64,000 bases of DNA. Source: UBA5066 sp048500275 (GTDB lineage Bacteria > Acidobacteriota > Thermoanaerobaculia > UBA5066). A program made the position numbers and the translations under genes. Under the pieces are notes generated by a model, which saw only the letters and a program-made list of their open reading frames with translations, ran no database searches and was not told the origin of the DNA. The stretch covers positions 372,001 to 436,000 of the forward strand of contig JASNYI010000003.1 of NCBI GenBank assembly GCA_048500275.1. The letters run 5' to 3'. Of this stretch, positions 10,520-20,200 are shown one piece after another; within the stretch, counting starts at the first letter, position 1, and the number at the start of each line of letters is the position of its first letter.

Positions 10520-10543
10520 GCCGCTTCTCAGCCGGTCACGCCG

Positions 10544-11023
10544 TCACTTCCGACGGTAGACGAGGAGCCGTTCCTGGGTGTCCCTGGCCTGCCGGACGAC
10601 GTACTTGCGCGTCATCGTGGTGCCGCTCGGGGAGACCTCGGTCACGATCGTCTGCGTCGTGGCGAAGACGCTCCCCGGCTGCATCATCGTGATGACGTGC
10701 TCGAACTTCCGGTCCTTCTCGAGCCACTTCACCACGACGGTCGCGCGCTGGCCCCCGACCTCCTGCGGCCGGCTCGTCCCGTCGACGAAGAGGACCATCG
10801 GCTCCCCGAGGGACTTTTCCCCGACGAAGCGGCTGATCGTCAGGTGGTTGTCGCGGATGGCGATCCTGAGGTCGACCCCCTTCTGCGCCTCGGGGACGTT
10901 CTTGGAAGCCTTGACGTCGAGCGCCCAGGTCCCCTGGAGCATCGTCTCCTCCGCCGCGAGCGGGCCTGCCGCGGCGAGAAGGAACACCAGGGAACCGACG
11001 AGCCGGAGCGAAAACACCCTCAT
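10544..11023 (-). CDS. Exported hypothetical protein (lipocalin-like)
   Basis: The 159-residue protein has a clear signal peptide (SLRLVGSLVFLLAAAGPLAAEE, cleavage likely after about residue 24). The mature part begins GTWALDVKASKNVP, resembling the start of small secreted beta-barrel proteins that open with GTWKLN-type motifs, followed by alternating hydrophobic strands and a basic C-terminus (LLVYRRK). No catalytic motif is seen. Start ATG 11023 has GGGAGGA upstream. It lies between ugd and the UDP-xylose synthase gene on the opposite strand, so a role in that pathway cannot be assumed. The lipocalin-like idea is weak inference. Confidence 0.7.
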   Translation of the reverse strand: MRVFSLRLVGSLVFLLAAAGPLAAEETMLQGTWALDVKASKNVPEAQKGVDLRIAIRDNHLTISRFVGEKSLGEPMVLFVDGTSRPQEVGGQRATVVVKWLEKDRKFEHVITMMQPGSVFATTQTIVTEVSPSGTTMTRKYVVRQARDTQERLLVYRRK

Positions 11024-11111
11024 GCCGTCCTCCCGAGCCCCTCACCGGGGCTCTCCTCCGAACGCCCTATTGTGCCCCCCCGAAACCCGCCCGTGGGCGA
11101 AATCGCTCCCG

Positions 11112-11117
11112 TAGAAT
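11112..11117 (+). promoter_or_regulatory. -10-like TAGAAT before UDP-xylose synthase gene
   Basis: TAGAAT ends 10 nt before the ATG at 11128 and overlaps the alternative ATG at 11116, which argues for 11128 as the start. No ribosome-binding site lies between. Confidence 0.45.
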
Positions 11118-11127
11118 GATCGGTCCC

Positions 11128-12060
<933 letters not shown>

Positions 12061-12072
12061 AGGAGGCGAAAG

Positions 12073-12558
12073 ATGGTCTCCGAGACGTACCTCCCTCCCG
12101 CCCGGCTCCTCGCCGCCTCGCGCTGGGCCGCCCTCGCCGTCCTCCACGAAGGCGCCCCCGCCGCCGCGATGACCTCCTACGCGCTCTCGCGCGACGGCGC
12201 GGCCCTCTACGTCCACCTCTCACAGATGGCGCTCCACACCCGGGCGCTCCTCGCGGAGCCGCGTGCCGCGCTCGTCGTTTCCGCGCCCGACACCGGCGAG
12301 GGGGACCCCCAGACGCTCCCGCGCCTCTCCCTCGCGGGCGTCGCCCTGGCGCTCGTACCCGGGACCCCCGAATTCGAGGCCGGCCAGGCCGCGTACGTGG
12401 GCCGTTTCCCCGCCGCCGAGGAGCGCTTCGCCCTCGCCGACTTCGTCCTCTTCCGCTTCGAGCCGGACGAGGCCCGCTGGGTGGGCGGATTCGCGCGCGC
12501 CCTCCGGATGACCGGGGCGCAGCTCGCGGAGGCGGTGAGGGGCGTGGCGGCGGGATGA
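12073..12558 (+). CDS. Pyridoxamine 5'-phosphate oxidase-like (FMN-binding split barrel) protein
   Basis: The 161-residue protein fits the PNPOx-like/HugZ split-barrel group: LLAASRWAALAVLHEGAPAAAMTSYALSRDGAALYVHLSQMALHTRALLAEPRAAL contains the usual beta-strands and the polar LSxMxxHTRxLLxxPRAAL block. RLSLAGVALAL and FVLFRFEPDEARWVGGFARA complete the barrel. Proteins of this group bind FMN, F420 or haem and act as oxidoreductases; the substrate cannot be told. GGAGG at 12062-12066 precedes ATG 12073. It lies 12 bp after the UDP-xylose synthase stop, probably in one transcript. Confidence 0.75.
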   Translation: MVSETYLPPARLLAASRWAALAVLHEGAPAAAMTSYALSRDGAALYVHLSQMALHTRALLAEPRAALVVSAPDTGEGDPQTLPRLSLAGVALALVPGTPEFEAGQAAYVGRFPAAEERFALADFVLFRFEPDEARWVGGFARALRMTGAQLAEAVRGVAAG

Positions 12559-12566
12559 GAGGCCGA

Positions 12567-12641
12567 TGGTGGGAGGCGAGGGGATCGAACCCCCGACCAC
12601 GTGCGTGTAAAGCACGCGCTCTGCCACTGAGCTAGCCTCCC
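12567..12641 (-). tRNA. tRNA-Val (anticodon TAC)
   Basis: On the minus strand the gene folds as a full cloverleaf: acceptor GGGAGGC/GCCTCCC, D-arm GCTC-AGTGGCA-GAGC, anticodon arm CGTGC-TTTACAC-GCACG with anticodon TAC, T-arm with loop TTCGATC, discriminator A. The 3' CCA is encoded (12569-12567). It lies just downstream of the DUF2914 gene, with a hairpin between them. Confidence 0.96.
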
Positions 12642-12669
12642 GGCCGCGGGCACGGTAGCCGCGGGGCGA

Positions 12670-12691
12670 CGGGCTCGTCAAGGCGAGCCCG
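12670..12691 (-). terminator. Hairpin after DUF2914 gene
   Basis: A perfect 8-bp stem (CGGGCTCG/CGAGCCCG) with a 6-nt loop starts 20 nt after the DUF2914 stop (minus strand) and before the tRNA gene. No T-run is seen, so a terminator role is likely but unproven. Confidence 0.45.
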
Positions 12692-12710
12692 CTCCTCCGC
12701 GGCGCGCCGG

Positions 12711-13115
12711 TCAGTCGATCTTCGGCGGCTGGACGGTGAAGTCGACGACGCCGAGCGGCCGGCCGATCGGGTCGAGGACCTCGATCCGCCAGCGGCCGGG
12801 CTGCTCCTTCACCCACTTCTTCGACCAGGTCCGGTAGGAGGTGGCGCGGACGGGGAGACGGACCCGCTGCACCTCCCTGCCCTCGAAGGACCAGACGTGG
12901 AAGACGAACGCCTCGCCCGTGGCGCCCTCGATCCTCGTCAGGCACGCGACGCTCTCGACGTCCGGGCCGAACGTTCTCCCCTCGTTGTCGCAGCCCCGGT
13001 CGACGATCTCCCGGCAGACCGCCATCTCCGTGACCCTGAGCGGAGACGTGTCCGAAGCCCCCGCGGCCTGGGCGAGGAGGGCGGGGAGGCCGAGGAGGAG
13101 GAGGGGGTGGATCAT
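12711..13115 (-). CDS. DUF2914 domain protein, exported
   Basis: The 134-residue protein has a signal peptide (MIHPLLLLGLPALLAQAAGA) and a DUF2914-type domain: VTEMAVCREIVDRGC, then CLTRIEGATGEAFVFHVWSFEGREVQRVRLPV, SYRTWSKKWV, PGRWRIEVLDPIGRPLGVVDFTV. The domain is a small beta-sandwich of unknown function, often found in secreted or membrane proteins. A TATGAT -10-like box (13138-13133) lies 17 nt before ATG 13115. Confidence 0.85.
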   Translation of the reverse strand: MIHPLLLLGLPALLAQAAGASDTSPLRVTEMAVCREIVDRGCDNEGRTFGPDVESVACLTRIEGATGEAFVFHVWSFEGREVQRVRLPVRATSYRTWSKKWVKEQPGRWRIEVLDPIGRPLGVVDFTVQPPKID

Positions 13116-13214
13116 CGGCGGCGCGGAGGGCGATCATAGCGAACCGCCGGCCCGCCGGTGTCCCCGGACCGGGCGCCGCTCCCGACGGGACGAAACCCCC
13201 TCGCCGCCCCGACG

Positions 13215-13220
13215 TAAAGT
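13215..13220 (+). promoter_or_regulatory. -10-like TAAAGT before permease gene
   Basis: TAAAGT ends 6 nt before a TTG start. There is no space for a ribosome-binding site. Confidence 0.4.
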
Positions 13221-13226
13221 CACTCG

Positions 13227-14378
13227 TTGACCTCCGCCGGCTACGTCCTCCGCCACCTCCGGGCCCGCCCCCTCCGGGCGACGCTGACGGCGGGAGCCTT
13301 CGCCTTCTCGATCGGCCTCCTCGGCTTCCTCTGGCTGCTGTCGGTCGCTCTCGAGAAGGAATGGTCGCCGTACATGGCCCAGCGGCTCATGGTCACGGCG
13401 AAGACGTCCTTCTTCGACAAGCTCCCCATGGCCTACCTCTCGAAGATCGAGGCCGTTCCCGGGGTGGAGGCGGTCGCGACGTTCGACTTCGTCGTGGGCT
13501 ACCTCGGCGACGCGCGCCCGGAGAACATGGTCCCCGTCCAGGCGGCTCCGGCGGGGCCGCTGCTCGCGATCTACCGCGAAGCGGCCGTTCCGCCGGACCA
13601 GGTGAAATCCTGGGAAGCCGACCCGACGGGAGCCCTCGTAGGGCCGCTCCTCGCCGAGAAGTTCGGCTGGAAGGTCGGTGACAAGGTCGTCCTGAAGGCC
13701 CCCGTGACCGGGGGCGTCGTCGAGACGACGATCCGGGCGGTCATGGGCTACCGCCTCGACAGCGGCCTCTACCTCCACCGCCGCTACTTCGAGAGGCTCA
13801 CGGGCGACGAGGGCGGAACCAACATGTTCTGGGTCCTCGCCAGGAGCCGGGGCGAGGTGGACCGGATCACCGCAGCTCTCGCGAAGGTCTTCGAGAACGC
13901 ACCCGTTCCGGTCCTGGCGATGACGGAGAGGCAGTGGCAGCTGCAGTTCCTCGAGATGCTCGGGAACGTGAAGGCTCTCCTCGGGAGCGTCGGGCTCGCC
14001 ACCGGGTTCGCGCTCCTCCTCATCACCGCCAACAGCCTCGCGATGAGCGCTCGGGAGCGCCGGAACGAGACCGCGGTCCTCCGGGTGCTCGGCTTCCCGA
14101 GGAAGGCGGTCGCGGGCTATCTGCTGGGCGAGGCGCTCGTCTACGGCCTCGCCGGCGCCGCTCTCGGAGGGGGCGTGATGGCCTCCTTCGCACACTTCGT
14201 CGGCGCGGCGCTCGACAAGACGCAGTACGCCGGAATGGGCGGCCTCCTCGTCCCCGACGCGGGGACGCTCGCCCTCACGACGGCCGCATCGATCCTCCTC
14301 GCCCTCCTGGCCGGCCTCGTCCCTGCCCTCAACCTCGCCCGCCGCCCCGTCGCGGAGCTCCTGCGCGAGGCGGCCTGA
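13227..14378 (+). CDS. FtsX/MacB-type ABC transporter permease
   Basis: The 383-residue membrane protein has the FtsX-family layout: one N-terminal helix (about 16-40), a large periplasmic domain (about 45-245, MacB_PCD-like), then three helices (about 255-275, 300-330, 345-370) with the characteristic MSARERRNETAVLRVLGFPRKAV loop and the C-terminal PALNLARRPVAELLREA. Such permeases drive mechanotransmission or export in tripartite or lipoprotein systems. No ATPase gene is adjacent, so the partner is elsewhere. TTG start is chosen by the close -10 element and because the sequence from it begins the first helix. The next gene starts 1 bp after its stop. Confidence 0.82.
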   Translation: MTSAGYVLRHLRARPLRATLTAGAFAFSIGLLGFLWLLSVALEKEWSPYMAQRLMVTAKTSFFDKLPMAYLSKIEAVPGVEAVATFDFVVGYLGDARPENMVPVQAAPAGPLLAIYREAAVPPDQVKSWEADPTGALVGPLLAEKFGWKVGDKVVLKAPVTGGVVETTIRAVMGYRLDSGLYLHRRYFERLTGDEGGTNMFWVLARSRGEVDRITAALAKVFENAPVPVLAMTERQWQLQFLEMLGNVKALLGSVGLATGFALLLITANSLAMSARERRNETAVLRVLGFPRKAVAGYLLGEALVYGLAGAALGGGVMASFAHFVGAALDKTQYAGMGGLLVPDAGTLALTTAASILLALLAGLVPALNLARRPVAELLREAA

Positions 14379-14379
14379 C

Positions 14380-15735
14380 GTGGAGCGGATTCGTGCCCTC
14401 GCCGCGCGCGCCGTCGAAGTCCGGCAGGGGGAGGGCCCGGCCCTCGCCTGGGCGAGCGCCTACTTCTTCCTCCTCCTGGCCAGCTACTACGTCATCCGGC
14501 CCCTGCGAGACGAGTTCGGCGTCCGCGGGAGCGAGAGCGCACTCTCCTGGCTCTTCGTCGGCACGCTCCTCGGAACCGCCGCCCTGAACCCGGTCTTCAG
14601 CGCGCTCGTCACGCGGCTCACCCGGAAGGTCTTCGTGCCGGTCGTCTACCGCTTCCTCCTCGGCACGCTCGTCGTCTTCTGGGCCCTCCTGTCCTTCTCG
14701 CCGGCGACCTGGCGCCTCACGGTCGCGCAGGCCTTCTTCATCTGGGCGAGCGTCTTCAACCTCTTCGCCGTCTCGGTCTTCTGGGGCTTCCTCGCCGACC
14801 TCTTCCGACCCGAACAGGGCCGCCGGCTCTTCGGGTTCATCGCCGTCGGCGGGACGCTCGGCGCCGTCGCGGGCGCGGCGCTCACGGCCTCGCTCGCGAG
14901 CCCTCTCGGCCCGACGAACCTCATCCTCGTCGCCGCGCTCCTCCTCGAGGGCGCCGTCTTCTGCGTCCGCGGACTCGTCCGCCATTTCCACGTCGACGAC
15001 ACCGCCCGCGAGAAGGCCGAGCCCGGCGCCGAGCCTGAGGGCGTGCCCCCCGGGACGGGCGCCCTCGCAGGGCTTTCGACCGTCTCGCGATCCCCCTACC
15101 TCCTCGGCATCTCGCTTTTCCTCCTCTTCTTCACCGTCAGCTCGACGTTCCTCTACTTCGAGCAGGCGCGGATCGTGAAGGCGGCCTTTTCCGACGCGGC
15201 CGCGCGGACGGCGTTCTTCGCGAAGATCGACCTCTGGGTGAACCTCCTCGCCGCCTTCACCCAGGTCTTCCTCTCGGGTCGCGTCGTCAGGGCCCTCGGC
15301 GTCGGCGGCACCCTCGTCGCCCTTCCCGTACTCACCCTCGCCGCGTTCGCCGCCCTCGCCGCCTCGCCGACGACGGGGGTCCTCTTCCTCGTCATGGTGA
15401 CGCGCCGCGCCGGGAACTTCGCCCTCTTCCGGCCGGCGCGCGAGGTTCTCTTCACCGTCCTGCCGCGCGAGGAGAAGTACGCCGCCAAGAGCTTCGTCGA
15501 CACCTTCGTCTACCGCTTCGGCGACGTCGTCGGCGCCTTCGCCGACAAGGGCCTCCGGGCGGTCGGCGCGATGGGCGCCACGCTGGCCGGCCTCTTCCTT
15601 CCGCTCGCCGTCGCGTGGGCGCTCCTCTCGGCGTGGCTGGGGCGGCGGCAGACGAGGCTCGCAGAGGCCAGGACCGGCGGCGCGACTCCCGATCCCGCCG
15701 CGGCTATCATCCCGCCCCCATGGACTGGCTCCTGA
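14380..15735 (+). CDS. NTP/NDP exchange transporter-like (AAA family/MFS) membrane protein
   Basis: The 451-residue protein has about 12 hydrophobic segments and the signature YFFLLLASYYVIRPLRDEFGV, which is typical of free-living bacterial homologues of ATP/ADP translocases (TlcA/Npt1 superfamily, MFS fold). SVFWGFLADLFRPEQGRRLFGFIAVGGTLGA matches the conserved middle. In free-living bacteria these proteins have no firmly established substrate. GTG start lies 1 bp after the permease stop. The C-terminus overlaps the EVE gene by 16 bp. Confidence 0.8.
   Translation: MERIRALAARAVEVRQGEGPALAWASAYFFLLLASYYVIRPLRDEFGVRGSESALSWLFVGTLLGTAALNPVFSALVTRLTRKVFVPVVYRFLLGTLVVFWALLSFSPATWRLTVAQAFFIWASVFNLFAVSVFWGFLADLFRPEQGRRLFGFIAVGGTLGAVAGAALTASLASPLGPTNLILVAALLLEGAVFCVRGLVRHFHVDDTAREKAEPGAEPEGVPPGTGALAGLSTVSRSPYLLGISLFLLFFTVSSTFLYFEQARIVKAAFSDAAARTAFFAKIDLWVNLLAAFTQVFLSGRVVRALGVGGTLVALPVLTLAAFAALAASPTTGVLFLVMVTRRAGNFALFRPAREVLFTVLPREEKYAAKSFVDTFVYRFGDVVGAFADKGLRAVGAMGATLAGLFLPLAVAWALLSAWLGRRQTRLAEARTGGATPDPAAAIIPPPWTGS
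15705..15710 (+). promoter_or_regulatory. -10-like TATCAT before EVE gene
   Basis: TATCAT ends 9 nt before ATG 15720, inside the end of the upstream gene. Confidence 0.35.
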
Positions 15736-16109
15736 AGACCGAACCTTCCGACTACTCCTTCGAGGACCTCGTCCGCGAGAAGACGGCCACGTGGGACGGG
15801 GTGACGAACGCGCTCGCCCGCAAGCACCTCCGCTCGATGGCGAAGGGCGACCGGCTCCTGATCTACCACACGGGCGAGGCGAAGGCCGCGGTGGGCCGCG
15901 CCACGGTCGCCGCCGCCCCGCGACCCGACCCGGCCGACCCGAAGGGAACCGTCGTCGACGTGAAAGCCGGCAAGGCCCTCCCGGCGCCCGTCACGCTCGC
16001 CGCGATGAAGGCGGCGAAGGTCTTCGCCGCATCGCCGCTCCTGACCTGCGGGCGCCTCTCCGTCGTGCCGCTCACGCCCGAGCAGTACGCCTTCGTCGCG
16101 GGCGGCTGA
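15720..16109 (+). CDS. EVE domain protein (thymocyte nuclear protein 1-like)
   Basis: The 129-residue protein matches the EVE/PUA-like fold: MDWLLKTEPSDYSFEDLVREKTATWDGVTNALARKHLRSMAKGDRLLIYHTGEAKAAVGRATV contains the usual W-L-K-E/T-x-P-x-x-Y-S, WDGVxNxxARxxL and YHTG blocks. EVE domains bind modified bases in nucleic acids. Here it lacks the C-terminal extension of some homologues. It starts inside the end of the transporter gene, and the Rrf2-like gene follows after 3 bp. Confidence 0.9.
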   Translation: MDWLLKTEPSDYSFEDLVREKTATWDGVTNALARKHLRSMAKGDRLLIYHTGEAKAAVGRATVAAAPRPDPADPKGTVVDVKAGKALPAPVTLAAMKAAKVFAASPLLTCGRLSVVPLTPEQYAFVAGG

Positions 16110-16112
16110 CGG

Positions 16113-16508
16113 ATGCTCCTGTCGCGGGCGGCCGAGGTGGCGTTCAGGGCGCTCCCGCACTTCGACCCGAGCGGCCCCGACGCCCCCGGCCACGAGACGC
16201 GGGCCGTCGCCCTCGCCTGCGGCGAGCCGGCGCCCTTCCTCGGCAAGGTCCTCCAGAAGCTCGCCCGCGCCGGACTCCTCCGCTCGAAGCGGGGAAGGAC
16301 GGGCGGGTTCGTCCTCGGCCGGCCCGCCGCGGAGATCACCCTCGCGGACGTCCTCCTCGCCGTCGAGGGGAGAGACGACCTCGGGAAGGTCCTCGGGCTC
16401 CCCGAGGGGCCGGCCGGCGCGCTCCTGGCGCCGGGCCGGGACGAGCTCGTCAGGCGGCTCACCGGGACGACGCTCGCGCGCGTGCGCCGCGAGGCGGGGC
16501 TCGCGTGA
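16113..16508 (+). CDS. Rrf2-family transcriptional regulator lacking Fe-S cysteines
   Basis: The 131-residue protein has the Rrf2 winged-helix pattern: an N-terminal helix (LSRAAEVAFRALPHF), a recognition helix region (EPAPFLGKVLQKLARAGLLRSKRGRTGGFVLGRP) and the wing/dimer helix (EITLADVLLAVEG). The three clustered cysteines that bind Fe-S in IscR and NsrR are absent; only one Cys is present. It may be a DNA-binding regulator with another sensing mode. The stop overlaps the esterase GTG (GTGA). Confidence 0.78.
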   Translation: MLLSRAAEVAFRALPHFDPSGPDAPGHETRAVALACGEPAPFLGKVLQKLARAGLLRSKRGRTGGFVLGRPAAEITLADVLLAVEGRDDLGKVLGLPEGPAGALLAPGRDELVRRLTGTTLARVRREAGLA

Positions 16509-17206
16509 GCGGCCGGCAGGGCGTCCCCGCACGCGAGACGACGTCGATCGCCGTCCCGCTCCACCTCTTCCCGCGGCTTCCCGAGACCACCGGCCCTTTC
16601 CCGCTCCTCGTCGGGCTCCACGGCTACGGGATGCACGCCGCGACGCTCTTCCCCCTCCTCGAGAGGATGGCGCCCGAAGGCTGGGGCGTCGTCGCCGTGG
16701 AGGGCCCGCAGTCGGCCTTCCTCCCCGGCGAAGCTCTCGGCCCCTCCGGCTCCCGCGGCTTCCACTGGGGCGTCAGCCCCCGCCACGAGGACAACCAGGC
16801 GGTCCACCGGGCCGCCGTCGCCGCCGCGATCGCGTGGGGCGTCGAGCTCGGCGCGGACCCCTCGCGGGTCTCGCTCCTCGGCTTCAGCCAGCCCTGCTCG
16901 TTCGACTACCGCCTCGCCCTCGCCCCGCCTCACGGCCTCCCCTTCCGCTCCCTCGTCGGCCTCTGCGGCGGCCTGCCCGGGGAGTGGTCGGAGCCGGGGC
17001 CCGGCACGGAGGCCTCGTCGGCCACACACGTCTTCCACGTCTCGACGGACGCCGACGAGTACTACTCGCTCGAGCGCGTCGCGCCGTTCGGAGCGCTCCT
17101 CTCCTCCCGCTTCGCGAGCGCCCGGCACGAGGTCCACGCGGGAGCGCACCGGATCCCGTCGACGGCGATCCCCGTCGTTCGCGAATTTCTCGAACGGCAC
17201 GGCTGA
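16505..17206 (+). CDS. Alpha/beta hydrolase, phospholipase/carboxylesterase-like
   Basis: The 233-residue protein has an esterase fold: LLVGLHGYGMHAATLFPLLERM (oxyanion-loop HGYG), a nucleophile elbow reading GFSQPCSFDYR (Ser in GxSxP rather than GxSxG), an acidic residue in HVSTDADEYY, and a late His in AGAHRIPSTAIPVV. This is the pattern of the phospholipase/carboxylesterase (Abhydrolase_2) family, with a slightly altered elbow. The GTG start overlaps the Rrf2-like stop. Substrate unknown. Confidence 0.75.
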   Translation: MSGRQGVPARETTSIAVPLHLFPRLPETTGPFPLLVGLHGYGMHAATLFPLLERMAPEGWGVVAVEGPQSAFLPGEALGPSGSRGFHWGVSPRHEDNQAVHRAAVAAAIAWGVELGADPSRVSLLGFSQPCSFDYRLALAPPHGLPFRSLVGLCGGLPGEWSEPGPGTEASSATHVFHVSTDADEYYSLERVAPFGALLSSRFASARHEVHAGAHRIPSTAIPVVREFLERHG

Positions 17207-17256
17207 GACGTCCCGGCCGGTACGACTCCCGAGGCCTCCCGGCCGCGCGCGACGCG

Positions 17257-17262
17257 TATAAT
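17257..17262 (+). promoter_or_regulatory. Consensus -10 box TATAAT before ELWKSDGT-repeat gene
   Basis: TATAAT is a perfect -10 box, followed by GGAGG (17269-17273) and ATG 17279. The leader would be about 10 nt. No -35 match is evident. Confidence 0.55.
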
Positions 17263-17278
17263 TCGCCCGGAGGCCACC

Positions 17279-20200
17279 ATGACGTCGATCCCGAGGCCGG
17301 GCCGGCAGCGGCTCGATTTCCTTTCGGTTCGCGCAGGCCTCCCGGGCCTGCTGCTCGCCGGGTCGATCCTCGCCGCGAGCGACGGCGTGGCCCAGGCGCC
17401 GACTCTCGTGAAGGACATCTTCCCCGGCGTCTCGCCGACGGCCACGGCGGGCGCGGGCTTCGAGAGGATTCTCGGAGTCTCGGGCGGCAAGGCCTTCCTG
17501 GGCGGGATGGAGGACTGGAACCGGGGCCTCTGGGTCTCGGACGGTACGGCCGCAGGGACGCGCTCGATCCTGGATCTCGCCCCCGTGGCAGGCGTCGACG
17601 TCGACGGGACGTTCTACTTCGGCACGTCCGCCCAGGACGGCGGCTCGCTCTGGAAGACGGACGGGACCGCCGCCGGAACCGCCTTCGTGAGCCGGTTCAG
17701 CACGGACCCCTCGGTCATCGCGCACGTCTCGCATCCCACAAAGGTCGGCAGCCAACTCTTCTTCGTCGTGAACGACGGCGCGCACGGCGACGAGCTCTGG
17801 ACGAGCGACGGCACGACCGCGGGGACGAAGCTGGTGAGAGACCTCACGCCCGGGGCGGCCGGCTCGTTCAACTACACCTCGGAGCTCGTCGACGCCGGCG
17901 GCAAGCTCTTCTTCACGTGCCGGTGGGACGCCGGCTGCGGACTCTGGAAGAGCGACGGGACCGAGGCCGGGACGACGCAGCTCGCGGATCTCGAATCGGT
18001 CGCGTCCCTCGTGAACGTAAACGGGACGCTCTTCTTCAGGGCGACCGACCCGACGCACGGCGCCGAGCTCTGGAAGAGCGACGGGACGCCCGCCGGGACC
18101 GTCCTCGTCCGCGACGTCGTCCCCGGCACCGCCGGCTCCTCCCCGAACGCCCTCGTGGCGTTCGGCGGCGCTCTCTACTTCAGGCTCGGCTCGGACGGCT
18201 CGACCTGGAAGAGCGACGGCACGGAGGCCGGCACTGTGCTCGTCCACACCTTCCCGACGAGCGATCCGCTCGTCGCGTCCGGGAGCTTCCTCTACTCGGC
18301 GAGCGGCTCGCAGCTCTGGGCGTCGGACGGAACGTCCGCCGGAACGACCCTCGTCCACGACTTCGGGACGGCGTTCTCCCTTCGGAACTCGACGACCTTT
18401 GCAGGTTCCCTGCACCTCTGGGTGGACCGGGGCGCCGAAGGTCTCGAGCTTTGGAAGAGCGGCGGGACGCCGGCCGGAACGACCCTCGTGAAGGTCGTCG
18501 AGCCCGGCGACGCGAGCCCTTTGCCGCAGGGCTCCGTCTCGATCGTCGCCGCGTCGCTCCACCTCCTTGCGAACATGCCCTTCGGGCTCTGGCGGTCCGA
18601 CGGCACGTCCGCGGGGACCGCTCCGGTCCAGGCCCCCGTCTTCACTCCGAACGACGGCCTTCCCGTCTGGCTCACCGACGTGAACGGAACGCTCCTCTTC
18701 TCGGCCACCGACGCCGAGCATGGCCTGGAGCTCTGGAGGAGCGACGGAACGCCCGGGGGGACCTACCTCGTCAAGGACATCGAGCCGGGCGAAGGCAGCT
18801 CCTTCGCCGGCCCCTTCTTTGCGACCGCTTCGAACGTCTTCTTCACGGCCTGGACGACCGCCGCGGGAAGCGAGATCTACCGGACCGACGGCACCGCCGC
18901 GGGGACCTTCCTCGTGAAGGACGTCCAGCCCGGGGGGAGCACTCACCCCTCGCCCCTCGGCCTCCTGGGTGAGTTCCTGCTCTTCGCGCCCGACGACGGC
19001 GTGCACGGTGCGGAGCCTTGGCGCACCGACGGCACGGCCGATGGGACGTTCCTGCTCGGCGACCTCACTCCCGGCCCCGCCTCGAGCCAGGTCTCGCCCA
19101 TCGGCGTCCTGAACGGGGAGTTCCTTCTCGCCGTCTCCGACGGCTCCACGACGACCCTCTGGAAGACCGACGGAACCGTAGCGGGGACGGCCGCCGTCGG
19201 GCCGATGCCGACGTGGGTCTGGTCCGGCGTCGAGCTCGAGGGCGCGCTGGTCTTCTCCGCTTCGGACGCGATGCACGGGGCCGAGCTCTGGCGAACGGAC
19301 GGCACGGCTGCCGGCACGACGCTGATCCTCGACGTCAACCCCGCAGGGGACTCCTCTCCGTATCCCGTCGCCCGCCTCGGAGAGAGGGTCGTCTTCTGGG
19401 CCGACGACGGGACGCACGGAGTCGAGCCCTGGGTCACCGACGGGACGCCGGCCGGCACCGTGCTCCTGAAGGACCTCAACCCGGGTCCGGCGAGGTCGTC
19501 CGGGGTCAGATCGGCGGTCCTCGGGTCGACGTTCTTTTTCTGGGCCCACGACGGAGTCCACGGATACGAGCCCTGGAAGACAGACGGGACCCCGGCGGGG
19601 ACGGTCCTCGTGAGCGACGTCGCGGCGGGCCCCCCCGGGTCGATGCGCATCGAGCATTTCGCCGCGGCGGGCCACGAGGTCTTCTTCACCGCCTCGGACC
19701 GGGTCTCGGGGCGCGAGCTCTGGAGAAGCGACGGGACGACAGCCGGGACGACGCGCGTCGCCGACCTGGCGCCGGGGATCCGGGGCGGCGCGACGCCCTG
19801 GGAGGCGAGCGCGACGAAGACGGTCCTCGCGCGCTCCGGTGGCCGGGTCTTCCTCACGGGGAACGACGGCGCGACGGGCCACGAGCTCTGGAGCGCTTCG
19901 GTTCCGACGAGGCTCCACACGATCACGCCGTGCCGGGTCGCCGACACGCGCGATCCGGCCGGGCCGTCGGCGGGAGAGCCCGTCCTCGCCTCGGAGACGC
20001 TCGTCGTACAGGTGTCGGGCCGATGCGGAATCCCCTCGACGGCCCTTTCGATCGTCGCGAACGTCACCGTCGTCTCGCCGTCCGCATCCGGGACGCTCTC
20101 GCTCTTCGCCGGCGGCCCCGTCCTGTCGGGCTCGGCGGAGGTGCCGGTCACCGCGGGGAGGACCCGGGCGCTCCACCTCCTCCCGGGTCTCGGAACCGCC

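Noticed and set aside
11116..11127. Start of UDP-xylose synthase at ATG 11116
   Set aside because: It overlaps the TAGAAT box and adds MIGP before the family-typical MRIVVTG.
15863..20176. 1437-codon open frame on the minus strand
   Set aside because: Very Arg/Gly/Glu-rich shadow of the ELWKSDGT-repeat gene and its neighbours; its regularity mirrors the repeats of the real gene.
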